Notes: a model not told the origin generated them from the sequence alone. Numbered from the stretch's first letter, positions 48,488 to 60,613 are shown. The stretch is DNA of 64,000 bases from Bidens hawaiensis (GCA_021521415.1 JAIQDT010004219.1:196646-260645), one strand, 5' to 3'. Program-made: numbers and translations.

Positions 48488-51400
48488 TCAATTGCCAGCT
48501 CTTCTCAAGAATGCTAATACACCTAAACCAGCCACCAATGCAGCCCCGGCTGCAACCGAACTGTAAGCCGAAGCCCATGTATCTGCATGAACATGCTCCA
48601 AACCACCACCTGATGAACCCTTTCGGTTTCTAGGCATCCCAGAATAATCCAGCTGCAACTTTAATCCCTGTGTATTATGAAAAAAATTGTATCAACTTAT
48701 ACATACAAATACCATGAAATAGGACCAAAGACCATGGGTAAAAAACTAATTTTACTCAAAAGTGTACGTTCATACCTTCCAACCAGCTGATCTAGCATGT
48801 TCCACAGCTGCGATAAGATCACTATCTGTTGCAAGCATTACCATATCCTTATCTTCATCTTCATACTACAATGTCTCACCAAAAGTCAAAAGTCTGTCAT
48901 TCAACATTCAGTAAACCTTTTCACTTTTTAGATGACGAGAGTTACCAGAATCTGTGGGAGGTTGTTGCGGTCAATCTCACCACCTACTCTTTGAAGTATG
49001 GCGGTTATAAGATCCGCCAAACTATGAGTTTCTAACACAATGACAAAATCAAGTAAATTAACATCTGTAATATCAAATTTTATCACAATAATAATTAAAG
49101 TAATGAAAGAAAAAAACATACCACACATAAACCTATGCATCCGACCCTTTCTATCTTGAATCTTGAAATTAAACGTATAAGGTAACGAAGGTGAGGGATA
49201 AACAGCTTTTCCAATTTCTGTCCCATTTTCAGAAGCAATCTTGAAAGAACCCTCACTGCAAAATCATTATTTCTGTTTAGGTTTGACCAAAAAAGTCAAC
49301 ACAGTGCTCATACCTTTTTGTTTCACTGTCATCGTCTGCAGGTGGTGCTGACATGGCAGAATCCCAAAAGTTTTGCATCATTGAATTTGCAGCATCATTA
49401 TCAATCGCTGCAGTACTTCCAGCCTAATTCATGCATAAATCAATCATATCAATCATGCCCAGTAAAATCCCACCGACAGCAAAGCTATAAGTAGGGTCTG
49501 GGGAGGGTGGGATGTAGGCACACCGTACCTCCATCCAAAGGAATGAAGAGGTGGCTTCCAGAGAGACCCTCGGCTCTAAGTACATGTGTATGAAGCAAAA
49601 TAAAGGAAATCAAAGTTTAACAGTTATATACAAACTACTACTAATTATAATAATATTAATAATAAGATCACAGTTTAACAGCTATATAAAAGCTAATAAT
49701 AATTATAATAATAATAATAATATATGTAAGGGAAATACCATTATGGTATGCGACCTAAATAAGTTAAGTCTAAGCCCTAAGGTATTCAATTCTCTCTAAA
49801 AATCCTTAACTTTAATTCTACTTCTCCACGAATTCCTATCCTCAACCATGTCCTCGGAGAGGTTTAGGTCTATCAAATCATGCCTAATCCTCTCATCCAA
49901 GTCAATTTCGGTCGTCCTCTACCCCTCCTCCCCTCTATAGTAATGTTTTCTACGGATCTAACAGGATTCGTCGTCTGTCTTCTCTTTACATGTCCAAACC
50001 ATCTCAATCTCCACTCTCTTATCTTGTCTGCTATGTTCGCCACCCCTAATCTCTCGCGAAACACAACGTTTCTTATTCGGTCTAGCCTTGTGTGCCCACA
50101 CATCCAACGTAGCATTCTCATTTCTGCTACCTCCATCTCCCGCACTTGTGCCTTCTTGATGGCCCAACACTCTGTTCCATATAGCATTGCAGGTCTAACT
50201 ACTACCCTATAGAATTTTCCCTTTAGTTTAGTCGGGAAACTCTTGTCGCACAATATACCTGTGGCTGCTTTCCATCTACACCATCCTACCTGAACTCGGT
50301 GGGTGACATCACTGTCTAATTCCCCATCGCTCTGTACAAATGATCCTAAATACTTGAACTTCGTTACCTGCGGGACCACCTGCCCTTCAATTGTGATCTG
50401 TGCGTCTTCATTGTCGTTTATCCCACCAAAATCACAGTGGAGGTACTCCGTCTTAGATCGGCTAATCTTTAAACCTTTTGTCTCTAAGGTTGTTCGCCAC
50501 TCCTCAAGCCTCATGTTTAGATCTTGTTTTTTCTCAGCAAGTAACACAATATCGTCTGCGAACATCAGCAAGTAACCTTTTGTCTCTAAGGAAATCAAGC
50601 GAAGCTGTGATAGTGAAGTTGGAAGGAGAAAAAAGGTTGCAGAGAGAAGTGAGAAGATGGCAAAGTTGCGCTTTTAACTTCATGCATAAATAATGAACAA
50701 TAATTAGACATAAATAATGAACAATAATCAGATTTTAACTTCATGCATAAATAATGAACAATAATCAGATTTTAACCTGAGTCGTTTCAATCTAAACCTG
50801 GCCCATTTAAGAAGTTAACTTACTGAGGCTACAGCTGCATGAATGATCTGAAGTACATCAGTAACTGCAAGAATTACTCCATCTGCATGAAAAGACACCA
50901 AATGAACTGAATAAATCAGGCACATAAATATAAATTATTCAAAATATTAATATGATGTAAAATTTACCTTTATCAACAACAGGAAGATGTAAAAACTTTC
51001 CTTTATTCATAGTATGCAGAGCTTCAACGATTGGTGTATCAATGCTAGCACATTCAGGATTTGGGGTCATCACCTAAATAATAAATAAATCATCAAATAT
51101 ATATATGTATATATATTAATAAACAAATAATTAAAATACACAAACCTTTTCCACTAAGGTTAATTCAGGACGAAGACCCAGTGCTATAACTCTATTCAAG
51201 ATATCCTTTGACCTATTATACATTAAAATCACATTTTTATGATACCATTAGCTGAAAACCACATGATTTGTTTGATATATATGCATATATAAAATACAAA
51301 TTTAAATATACTAACGTCAAAATTCCACGCGGTTTGCTATCAACTGTTACAATGGCGGAGCTCGTGTGACCCTCGAGCATGGTTTGTGTTGCCACTAGCA

Positions 51401-53116
51401 CCATGTCTGATGGTGAAACAGTTACAAGCCTATGAAAATAGCAATTTCAGGTAAGTAATTCATAATCATGTGCAATTCGTTAAGAAATATTTTTTTTTAA
51501 TTTATCAAAGTAAAACATATTACCTACATTGGATTTCCTGATATTATGGTTGATAAAGAAGGCTTGAACAGTCGCTCTCGAAGTGTTTCAATGAATGTAC
51601 TGGAACCTGTTTTAAACAAGTGAATAACATATAATCAAGAACTGAAATCTATTAACAAATAACTTATAATAGATATTATTAAGTATTAACCAACCAGCAG
51701 CCGAGGTTCCCCAATGCTTCTCAACACCTTCAACTGCAGCTGCAATAGCTTTCCCCTTTTCAGCAGCTTTTTCCATACGCGCGATCGCGTCATTCAAACA
51801 TTTTGAAATATCAAGAATGGAAACAACCCCTCCATTTTCTACAACAGGCAAGTGTCTAAATTTTCCTGCAAGACAAACATTTTGATAATAATCAAGTACA
51901 TTTCTTTGTGAATTGCGACACGTCACAAGTTTTCATTGGATGTTCCTACCTTGTACCATTTTCTGTAAGGCTTCTACTGCAAGTGTGTCTGAAACTACAA
52001 AAACAGGATTCCTTGTCATCACAGCCGAGACAGGAGTGGTTTCAAGATCAAGCTCACGAGCCACAACTCGTGTTGCAATATCCTACAATTATGTCGAAAT
52101 CTAGTTAAAATATATGCTATGAAGAAACAAATTCTTTTAAAAGGTCAGTGTTTTATAAATCGTGATTAGGCGCCGATTGATCGGAAATCAGAGGGCTACC
52201 AACCCCAATTCACCTAATTGCCTTAAAAGCGGTACCAGTCAAATTTCAGTCAAAATATTTTTAGTATTTGAAAATTAGGGGTGAGCAATAACTGAACTGA
52301 AAACCAACATCCCACCCAAAATTAACCGAAAACAGATTTAACCCAAAAACGATTATCAGTTTAACAGTTTTTATTTGCACCCTCGGTTAACCGAAATTAA
52401 CTGAACCAAAACCATTCATATTTTCATATGTTTATAGCTTTTATGCCTCCATTTCATGTATTTCATGTTTTTACCACCATTTCATGTATTTATGCCTCCG
52501 TTCCATTTCATGTATTTCTAAGTAAAAATTTTACCCCAGGTTTGATTTTGGTTATTAATTGAACTTAACCTAACCTAACCTAACCTAACCTAACCAAACC
52601 GAAAAACTAACCAAAGCAATTAACTGAAAACGGAATGGTTAATTTGATTGAGGTTAACCCCTCCTAAAACTTTATATTTATACATACAATTTTGTATGCA
52701 GATATTATTGAAAAATTACATATAAACTTCCAATCCGACTAGCACTGTAAAAAGGAACATAAACCTTGTCTGTTAATATGCCAGACAGTAACGCATTCGC
52801 ATCAGTAAGCAAAAGAGCATCAGCTTTCCTAGCAGTCATGCGCCTACACGCCTCAGCAACCGTGGTCGACTCAGGCGCCGTCAAAGCTTTGGAAAGACGC
52901 AATCGCTTCACAGTGCGTTCTTCCGTCAACCTATTGAAGTTTTGTTCTATCTTGATCAATCGTTGCGTGTAATTATATAATATAATATATAAATTAAACA
53001 TTAACTTACATTGGACGATTAGCGGGAACAGATCTTCGAGTGGCGCCATTTTCAGAAGGTTTTTTTTTAGAGTAAGTTGTGGAAACCAGGCTTCTTCGAG
53101 AAGAACCTGTGGTCAT
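48488..53116 (-). CDS. CBSCBSPB: CBS-CBS-PB1 domain protein (CBSCBSPB), 14 exons
   Basis: Minus-strand exons: 53116-53010, 52930-52765, 52082-51950, 51865-51695, 51606-51528, 51429-51316, 51212-51146, 51073-50968, 50882-50824, 49423-49314, 49255-49122, 49031-48946, 48865-48776 and 48667-48488. Phases agree throughout, and the product is 533 residues. I chose the ATG at 53116 (MTTGSSRRSL), because the ATG at 53049 is out of frame with the CBS domain. Two Bateman pairs of CBS motifs lie at about residues 40-165 (ERTVKRLRLSKAL, MTRNPVFVVSDTLAVEAL) and 215-334 (LVTVSPSDMVLVATQTMLEG, VMTPNPECASIDTPIVEALH). A PB1 domain lies at about 385-475 (YTFNFKIQDRKGRMHRF, EDEDKDMVMLATDSDLIAAV). A C-terminal membrane anchor lies at about 503-525. 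CBS pairs sense adenine nucleotides and PB1 mediates protein pairing; the cellular role of this plant family is not settled. Intron 9 holds an RTE LINE. Confidence 0.92.
49441..50600 (-). mobile_element. 5'-truncated RTE-type LINE in CBSCBSPB intron 9
   Basis: An uninterrupted minus-strand frame (50598-49873) encodes the C-terminal part of a reverse transcriptase, including the catalytic FADDIVLLAE motif near its start. The family-typical tail follows: KFKYLGSFVQSDGE, RPAMLYGTECWA, EMRMLRWMCGHTRLDRIRN and LRWFGHVKRR. The 3' end (about 49441-49530) reads, on the minus strand, GGTGGGATTTTACTGGGC followed by an ATTGAT-type tail, as in plant RTE elements. Endonuclease and fingers regions are missing. 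It lies in the sense orientation of the host gene. The uninterrupted frame implies a fairly recent insertion. Confidence 0.82.
50671..50776. repeat. short tandem repeat in CBSCBSPB intron 9
   Basis: Two to three units of about 55 bp with TTTTAACTTCATGCATAAAT and AATGAACAATAATCAGA, next to the 5' truncation point of the LINE. Confidence 0.75.
52275..52667. mobile_element. probable foldback element in CBSCBSPB intron 2
   Basis: The ends TTAGGGGTGAGCAA and GTTAACCCCTCCTAA are imperfect inverted repeats. The interior is rich in GGTTAACCGAAATTAACTG-like motifs. It includes a (CCTAA)n run of about six units at 52564-52594. Weak evidence for a MITE. Confidence 0.4.
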
Positions 53117-53816
53117 GTTGATCAAGAATAGAATTGAATCAATTCCAAGAGTATTGGAGGATTTAAAGCGATTGATTAATGATAGGAGAGGAACCCTAGT
53201 AGTTGTGATTGTAAAACATGAGTTTGATTTTAGGCAAATAAATTCTTTACTCTTATTATTCGAATTGGAGAAAATTTTAACGATTCAGCCAAAGGGTGCT
53301 TTGGGGTTTTACGTTTTCCCTTTTTCGGATATTTATATACGTTCTAGAAAAGTGGGATGAGAAAAAACAAAACAAATAAATAAAAAACAACCAAAATAAC
53401 TAGACTCAACCCATTTATTCATTTGGGTTTTATTTGTTCGTTTGAAAAGTGTTTGATTTTACTAAATAGCTAGCAGGGACTATCAGACACTCGTGGGATG
53501 GTTAAGGTGGTGATTCTCATTCTTTTTCTTTCTTTTGTTTTGTTGATTCTAATGAACGACTAGCAGTGACGCGACTGTCAGACATGAAATCATATATCTC
53601 GTTTTCCTTTCCTTTCCTTTCCTTTCCTTTTTCTTTTCCTTTTTTTTGTGTATTTAGACGAAACTCGGGAACACAGTGTTTAAGCATTCTCAGCAGGTCC
53701 TTCGTATTTTTATGAGTAGGTTCTCTGTATTATATATAGTAGTTGTAAGTGGAGAAAATAGAGAAACTTTTGTTGATGATTTCCTTTGGAGAAACACTGT
53801 CCACCTCTATAATTTT
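53117..53816. other. CBSCBSPB 5' region and spacer
   Basis: The first 200 bp are the presumed leader and promoter of the CBSCBSPB gene. A (CCTTT)n run lies at about 53603-53640. No gene: the frame 53079-53360 on + is antisense to the first exon and leader. Confidence 0.5.
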
Positions 53817-54373
53817 TTATGTGCTGTTTGTTTTTCTAGAAAAGGTCTGTGTGGGCTGTTTTGTCTGCGCCGCGCAAACATTGACACCTACAAACTGTTT
53901 GTTTTCTCGAAGACGTTTCACTAAAAAACATCTGCACAGGTTATTCTTGGTGCAGACTTGGCACATCCACTTCTGAGATATTTTAAGGTTTGTAGAGGGT
54001 TAAAACACCACACTCTACCAACACCACGATCCACCACCGCCACCACCACCCACCGTTCGCCACCACCACCACCAGCCACCACCCACCTACCACCGTTCGC
54101 CACCACCCACCCATCCACCACCATCGTCCACTACCGTTTATCACCCACCGTCCACCACCACCACCACTGCCACTATCATCATCCAGCACCACCACCACCC
54201 AATACCACAGTTCGCACTCCACCAGTTTGTTTCAAAAATCTACATACGTTAAAAAACAAGCAGTCTTCTTCTTGCAAACTGCATATGTTTGGTCGACATC
54301 TTCTTCTACATATCTCTAGATATGGTTCGCAAATTGCAGACATTTTACCACTGAAAAAACAAGCAACACCTTA
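53817..54373. mobile_element. second PIF/Harbinger-like element with TTA duplication
   Basis: The 551-bp element at 53820-54370 is flanked by TTA at 53817-53819 and 54371-54373. Ends are TGTGCTGTTTGTTTTT and, complemented, GGTGTTGCTTGTTTTTT. It shares sub-terminal strings with 19945-21082: TGTCTGCGCC.CGCAAAC on the left, and AACAAGCAGTCTTCTTCTTG and TTGCAGACATTTTACC on the right. Its core is a CACCAC-rich repeat (54005-54200), which makes long but meaningless His/Pro frames. Confidence 0.75.
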
Positions 54374-54656
54374 ATGTTTATTGAAAGTGGTTGTGAGTGA
54401 AAACTTGAGAAAAGGTCATGTTAAAAGTATAAAAATATATTATTTAATAATTGAAAAAATGATAAAAAAAAATGTAATGAATTTTAGTGTAATTATATTG
54501 ATAAGATAGATGCTATCATTAAGCAACACAATCTTTCTATAGGGGTTATTTGCAATACTTTTAAACACCAAGGTTCACAATTGAAAAAAAGGCAAACGAA
54601 AGCAAAACAGCCCCCACTCCGGTTAACGGCGTCTTCTATCAAACGCCGATCGTGAA

Positions 54657-56979
54657 ATGGCTTCGTTAACTCGGCTCTCAAGAAAAACCCTGAAAACCGC
54701 ACTCACCTCCCACCGCCACCTGCTCAGCCGCGCCGTTGCTACCTCATCAGCCGTCAAGGCATCCGAACCGTCGGCGCCACCGGCTCAGAAGATAGCCGAA
54801 TCTCCAGATCGAGTGAAGTGGGACTACAGAGGCCAACGGCAGATCATTCCGCTAGGTCAGTGGCTACCGAAGATCGCCGTGGACGCTTACGTGGCTCCCA
54901 ATGTTGTGTTGGCTGGGCAGGTCAACGTTCTCGATGGGTCTTCTGTTTGGAATGGTGCTGTGCTGCGTGGAGATTTGAATAAGATTACTGTGGGGTTTTG
55001 TTCTAATGTTCAGGAGAAGTGCGTTGTTCATGCCGCTTGGTCGTCTCCTACAGGTTTTGTTTTTTATTGAGCTAATATTTAGGGTTTTAGTATATTATTG
55101 TATTAATAAGTCATCGATTGAGAAATTTTATGTGAGTTTAGTGAATTAGGGTTTTTATGATTTGGAAATGTTTGAATTAGGCTTCACTGATGAGTTTAGA
55201 GATATACTTTTTGGATGTTATTAAGAGATATTGTTTGCAAGTTTCCCAATTGATAACATTTCACTTTTGAAATGTGCAAGGGGTAAAGAACTTACAGTAT
55301 CTGTGTTCGTTTTTCTATGGTTATAATGCCAAGAAAGTATATGGATTGGTTTAGTTTTATAGTCACTTCACTGTTATCAAGCCTAAGGGTTCATGTTTTC
55401 TTTGGTGGTAATACTTGGTTATAGATATCATAGGTGTAAAACTTCAAATGTCATATCCTCTTTGCAGTTTCTGAAGTTTTATAGACCACTTGTTATCTTG
55501 GTCTATGTTTATTGCAACACATCTGAAGCGATGATTGATAATTCTGGAAATAAGAAAAGTGAAGTGGCTAACTATTAGAGATGCTGTGTCTAAACTTCTA
55601 ACGTGTATTAAGTAGCACGGTTCAGTGAAGGCTTTTTGCATGTTTGTTCTATTTAATCTGCAAATGATACTCAACAAGCGTGTATAAACCATTCAAGTTG
55701 AGTAGTTGATCTTCTTATTTGGAACTCTCACTTTTTATATTGAGCAGATTTTTAAATGACCGTGGAAAATGTTGCAAGTTAAGGTGGCTAAACTATATAA
55801 GGTCTAATATTGAATGTGGTGAATTCTCAGATGATAAGACATGATCATACACACAGCTTGTATGCTAGCATATTGACAAGTTCAGTTTTACTTTTTATAT
55901 TTATCTTTTTTTTGTTTTGAAGTGTCTAGCTAATGGGTCTAAGGGCTAGTGACATCTCGGTTTTCTATATAAGTGATTCACACTCCAGGCCACACAACCA
56001 TTGTAGCTCAACGCATATCACTTGTGGTTTAGGCTCATTGGCTAAGTGCTTTAAAATAGAAAAAAAGTTTCATATCAAAATTTGAATTGAACCTGCTACC
56101 AATCTTGCATAGAAGCTGTGTATACTCTTATCTTCATCAGTTGAGAGTTTACCACATTTTATTTTGGGTCTCGCACAGACATGCTCAAGTTTAATGGTTG
56201 AATCCCAATTAGAAACCTTTTTTTTATATAGAAAAAACCATGTTTTAGATATGGGTAAGCGTAAAAACAGATCAATATTCGAACCAAATAAGTGGTTGCT
56301 AATGTTTTAGCTCATTCTCTTTTCGAGATTTGAGTATTTGACACAAAGTTAGGAAATAAAATTAGGAAGCAACCACATTTGCTTAAAAGGGAACCAAACT
56401 GTCCCGTGCACACTCTTAAATTTAGAGAGTGAAAGGGTTGTACAGAGATCACACGTTTTGACTTTCGAGTAAGTGCAATTTAGTTTACTGGTTATCTTTA
56501 TTTCATAAAAGGTTATTTGGGGCTTAAGTTTGAGAAGGTGAAATTAGTTTACTGGTTATCTTTATTATCATTATTTCATAAACAGTTGTCTTTGGTTTAC
56601 AGGTTTACCAGCAGAGACAATGATTGAACGGTTTGTGACGGTTGGAGCCTACTCCCTACTGAGGTCATGCACGATCGAGCCAGAGTGCATAATCGGTCAG
56701 CACTCAATACTGATGGAAGGGTCTTTGGTTGAAACCCATTCTATACTTGAAGCTGGGTCTGTACTGCCTCCAGGAAGAAGGATTCCAAGTGGAGAATTAT
56801 GGGCCGGAAATCCGGCTCGGTTTGTGAGGAAACTTACTCATGAAGAAACCCTAGAAATTCCAAAACTTGCAGTTGCCATTAACGACCTCAGCAAAGAGTA
56901 TTTCAATGAGTATTTGCCGTACTCAACTGTGTATTTGGAGGTTGAGAAGATGATGAAGGCTCATGGAATTTCAATTTGA
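54657..56979 (+). CDS. GAMMACAL: gamma carbonic anhydrase-like subunit of mitochondrial complex I, 2 exons
   Basis: Exons 54657-55053 and 56603-56979 (intron 1,549 bp, GT-AG, phase 1) give 257 residues. Residues 1 to about 45 are Arg/Ser/Ala-rich with no acidic residues at the start, as expected for a mitochondrial presequence. DRVKWDYRGQRQIIPLGQWL follows, then the hexapeptide left-handed beta-helix (about 75-215) with AYVAPNVVLAGQV, SSVWNGAVLRGDLNKITVG and CTIEPECIIGQHSILMEGSL. A C-terminal helix (ALAVAINDLSKEYF-like) closes the protein. True gamma-CAs carry zinc-binding His in VGHSAV-type strings. Here the site reads VTVGAYSLLRSC, so it belongs to the CA-like (CAL1/CAL2) class that assembles with gamma-CAs in the membrane-arm extra domain of plant complex I. 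No lesion seen. Confidence 0.93.
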
Positions 56980-57661
56980 ATAAAATAATTATCTATTTTT
57001 TTGTTTTGTTTATCGTGTATCAGCTTTCCTTGAAAGGGAGAAATAAGTAACTTGAGAGGACACGGTCTGCTTGTTTCTGTATCTTGATTCAAAGATTAAC
57101 TAGACTGTTTGGGCCAGTGTTGTTAAAACCAGACTAGACACATTGTTCTGTTTGAACCGACACTTATTGGACATGCCGGTTTTTGGCAAGTGGTAGTTGA
57201 ACTGGTGACCCGGTGGCCCCTGCTCGTTGGACTGGTTTAGGAATTCTGATATATATTTGTATTTGCCGACGTGATGTTGGCGATGTATTTTTGAATATCC
57301 AAATAGTATTCAAAATTTTACACTCTTTCGTGGTGTTCGGGCACTCCTTGGTTTGGCACTCTAGCCATCAGCAAAACGCCGGCACCAACTCGGGTTCATC
57401 AATCGGTTAACAAAATCTAGTTCCACTACCCGAATGGTTTAAGTGATGTTGTTGCTGTTTTGTATTTTAGAATATGTTAATGCAATTCATGTTTTTAAAC
57501 TCTTTCATGGTGTTGGGGCACCGTTTGGGTACCCCTAGGTTTGGCACTCCATCTATCAGCAGAAAGTTGCCAACAACTCAAGTTCATCAACGTGTTACCA
57601 AAATCGGGTTCCACTACATGAATGGTTTAAGGCCGTGTGTCATGATTGATTGGTTTTATAT
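56980..57661 (+). other. 3' flank of gamma-CAL and spacer
   Basis: Presumed 3' UTR, then intergenic sequence. Two related stretches (57310-57420 and 57490-57620, both with CTCTTTC.TGGTGTT and GGTTTGGCACTC) form an imperfect tandem duplication of about 180 bp. No gene. Confidence 0.5.
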
Positions 57662-58359
57662 AGGTTTGTAAACGAACTGAATGTTCGGTGAATTTTTCGT
57701 GAACCGTTCGGCGGGAAGTTTGTTTATGTTCGTTTATTTAATAAACAAACGAACACGAACAAAAAGTTTGTGTTCGTTTAATTAAACGAACGAACATGAA
57801 CACATGTTCCGTTTGTTCATTTATGTTCATAAACGTTCGTTTATGTTTATTTATGTTTGTTTGTGTTAATAGAAAATAATTAAATATTTTTTTGAGAAGT
57901 TATCTACTTAAAAAGTTTTGTATTTGTTAATTTATGTTTGTTTGTGTTCATTTATGTTCGTTTATCTTTGTTGAATTATGTTAGACAAACACAAGTGTTC
58001 AATTTTAAATAAACGAACAAAAACTTAAATATTCGTTCGATTAAGCATTCGTTTCCGTTTAAAGTTAAATGAACGAACACTAACATACCCTTGTTCATGT
58101 TCGTTCGAATTGTTTACATGCTTTTATTATTCACGTTGATGAATATATCTGTCTCAATTTCTAGGCTTCGTCGATTTTATATTTGTGTTCATTTGTGTTC
58201 GTGAACCGTTCGTGAACACATTCATTTCCTTAATAAACGAACACAAACTTAAAATCTCGTTCGGTAACTGTTCGTGAACCGTTCATGAAAAAATTATTTC
58301 ATTAACGAACGAACATGAACAAGGTCTTGTTCGTGTTCGTTCGGTTCGTTTACAACCCT
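57662..58359. repeat. GTTCGTTTATGTTCGTTTG-rich element with inverted ends
   Basis: Dense short repeats of GTTCGTTTATGTTC and its complement fill 700 bp. The ends AGGTTTGTAAACGAACTGAA and TTCGGTTCGTTTACAACCCT are inverted, similar in design to the DC1-intron element (AGG.GTAAACGAGCC). Likely a non-autonomous TIR element. No target duplication is clear. Confidence 0.6.
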
Positions 58360-59208
58360 CCACTTTCTATAATTCCCTACCGATCACTCATCAATACCCT
58401 CTACTCAGACCCTATATTTATAGATCTAACCCTAACTTGGCGACCAAAAATTATCATACTAATACATTACAATTACCAAACTAAATCAATTTGACTGACT
58501 TGTCAACTTAGGTCTTCCCATATTCACCGACTAGTGAATACGTTGCGGAATTACCAACACCCAACATCGACCATATATGTCATTCGAGTTTGGTGTTCGA
58601 TTGGAATTATGGGAGCGGTTGACCTCTTGGTGAGGGAAGTGATGGACGGGTAGCTGGTGTTCATCAAGTCACAAACCTTCTCAGTCGATAGCAATTGTCT
58701 CTAACCACCTCCACATGATGGGAGGGGCCTAGGGTCGGTTTGGGGGGGGGGGGGGGACGCGGGGTTATATTCTTTTTTTTTATTATTTTAATTATCTTTT
58801 GAGTAAATTACATATCCTTGGGTTTCAAACAATGAAAATGATCTCATATGCATCGCATCTGACAATTTTTAACAGTACGCATGACCATTTAAAGAACAAA
58901 AATAGTGGCATACATTAAACACAAAGGATGCTTTAGCGTATTTATTAGAACTAAACGACGAAATATGCAATTTCCATTATACCTAAAGGATAAAAAAAAA
59001 AAGTAATTTACTCCATTTTTTTTTCACAACGAAAATATTTCATTAACTCCAGACAATTATAATAAAGTGATAGGTAAATAGAAAACAAGCTGCTCTGCAA
59101 CCCCCTTTTTATAGTAAAACCGATCCTATTAAAAATGAAACTTTGAGTCATGGGGGCCGAGAAATTACCATGCACAACTCACTGGACCCTCGTAAGAAAA
59201 TTAACAGC
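58360..59208. other. intergenic, no gene recognised
   Basis: Includes a run of about 17 G at 58740-58756. No gene seen. Confidence 0.5.
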
Positions 59209-59350
59209 TTACAGGGCCAAGAAACCAAATGTATCAAAAGCAAAGTGGAGAAACACGTATTGATTGTCCAAGCAAGTTTTCTCTTGTTTAGCAACTTTGT
59301 CTAATTCTGCTTTCAACGCAGCCTGACCCGCAACAAGAGGGGACAGTCCT
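59209..59350 (-). pseudogene. short protein-like fragment (KAELDKVAKQEK...AFDTFGFLAL)
   Basis: The minus strand reads about 45 codons to a TAA at 59209-59211, ending in FAFDTFGFLAL. I recall AFDTFGFLAP-type tails from repeated plant ORFs of uncertain origin that are often annotated as auxilin-like. The upstream part of such a protein is not present. Treated as a remnant. Confidence 0.35.
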
Positions 59351-60059
59351 GTAATGTCCACACAATGCAATTTTTGTTTTCAATCAATCTTCTTCATGAG
59401 TCATGAGTCATGACTTTTAATATCTTGTTCAGTCTCATCTATGTTTTTTTTTTCTTTATCGTCTGTTGATGACCCGGACATCTCAATCTCTCATCGCTTG
59501 CCTTAACGCTTGATGCTACCCAAAGGCACGCCTTGTTCACTCCATGTTAAATCATGACCAATAACACATCTCCTTTCCAAATCATGTAGTGCAACAATAT
59601 ATTTGTTTTATTGTGGCCAACAGTATATTCCATTGGGTTTAACAATGGACTATATGTAAGCCTACATAGCATCTACAATGATGCCACTAATAATGGTCCC
59701 CCACAGGGACCACTTCCTGTCACTATCATGAAGGTTTTCCAACTGTATTGTAGATCTGTTGGAGTGTAGCTCTGTTATGTCGATGCGATGCTACTTGCTA
59801 GGTCGTGTCAATGCAATGTTGTTGGCTTTGTTGAGTTATTTGGGATGTTACCCCAACAAGTAGATTTCTGCATTACGCAAGGACATCCAAAAAGATACAA
59901 AAGAAAGGAAAACGCTTGTGGGAATGGTGTGGTAAACGGTTATTTATGTTTCGGTCTTTTAAGGCAATTGAGTTGGTATCATATGATACCAAGCTTGTCT
60001 AATAATCACAAAAGCTTCTAAAACTAGTCACATACCCAAATGCCCGTCGAGATGTTTCG
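59351..60059. other. intergenic, no gene recognised
   Basis: The frame at 59788-60021 has no recognisable content. Nothing else seen. Confidence 0.45.
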
Positions 60060-60530
60060 GGTTTACCCATCAGGTTCGGGCTCGTTTGCAGTTGCCATTT
60101 ATAGAGGTGGAAAGGGGTAAACAAATAGAGAGTTCCTTTGAAAACTATACACCTCTACCCGAACAGATGCCATTTATATAAACATATTGACCAGAACCCG
60201 GCCCGTTTATATAAACATGTCAACCCGAACACAGCCCACAAGTCGATCCGGACCTGGCCCGTTTACATAAACAGGTCGACCCGACAGAGCCCATTCATAT
60301 AAACACGCTGACCCGAACACGATCAGTTTATACTTTATATACAGAGGTCCCCTTTTATTAAAAAGATCGACCCGGACACGACCCATTTTTAAACAGGTCG
60401 GATCGAACGGGAACCGTTTTATAAATGGGTCCCCGATTGTTAAACAAGCAGACAAAAGACAACCCGTTTTTAAACAGGTCGACTCGAACGTGACCCGTTT
60501 ATTTAAACAAAGGTCAACCTGCCACCCAAA
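60060..60530. repeat. degenerate tandem repeat of about 45 bp with ACCCGAACACGGCCCGTTTA
   Basis: About eight to ten imperfect units built from GACCCGAACACGACCCGTTT and ATATAAACAGGTCGA. The minus-strand frame 60207-60455 arises from this repeat. Confidence 0.65.
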
Positions 60531-60613
60531 AGTGATTATTTATTTATTAATCAATTAACGGTACGCATAGAATGTCATTAAATGGTATGATAATAACTGA
60601 AATGTTTGTTAAC

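Noticed and set aside
49880..50575. Plus-strand genes opposite the LINE
   Set aside because: These frames are antisense shadows of the reverse transcriptase frame on the minus strand.
52564..52594. Telomeric or interstitial telomere repeat
   Set aside because: The unit is CCTAA (5 bp), not the plant CCCTAAA; only about six units inside an intronic low-complexity element.
52705..53049. Start of CBSCBSPB at the ATG at 53049
   Set aside because: That frame reads through an intron; the upstream ATG at 53116 plus a GT-AG splice gives the correct frame and a family-like N-terminus.
53958..54374. Histidine/proline-rich protein gene
   Set aside because: The CACCAC repeat of a Harbinger-like element keeps several frames open on both strands.
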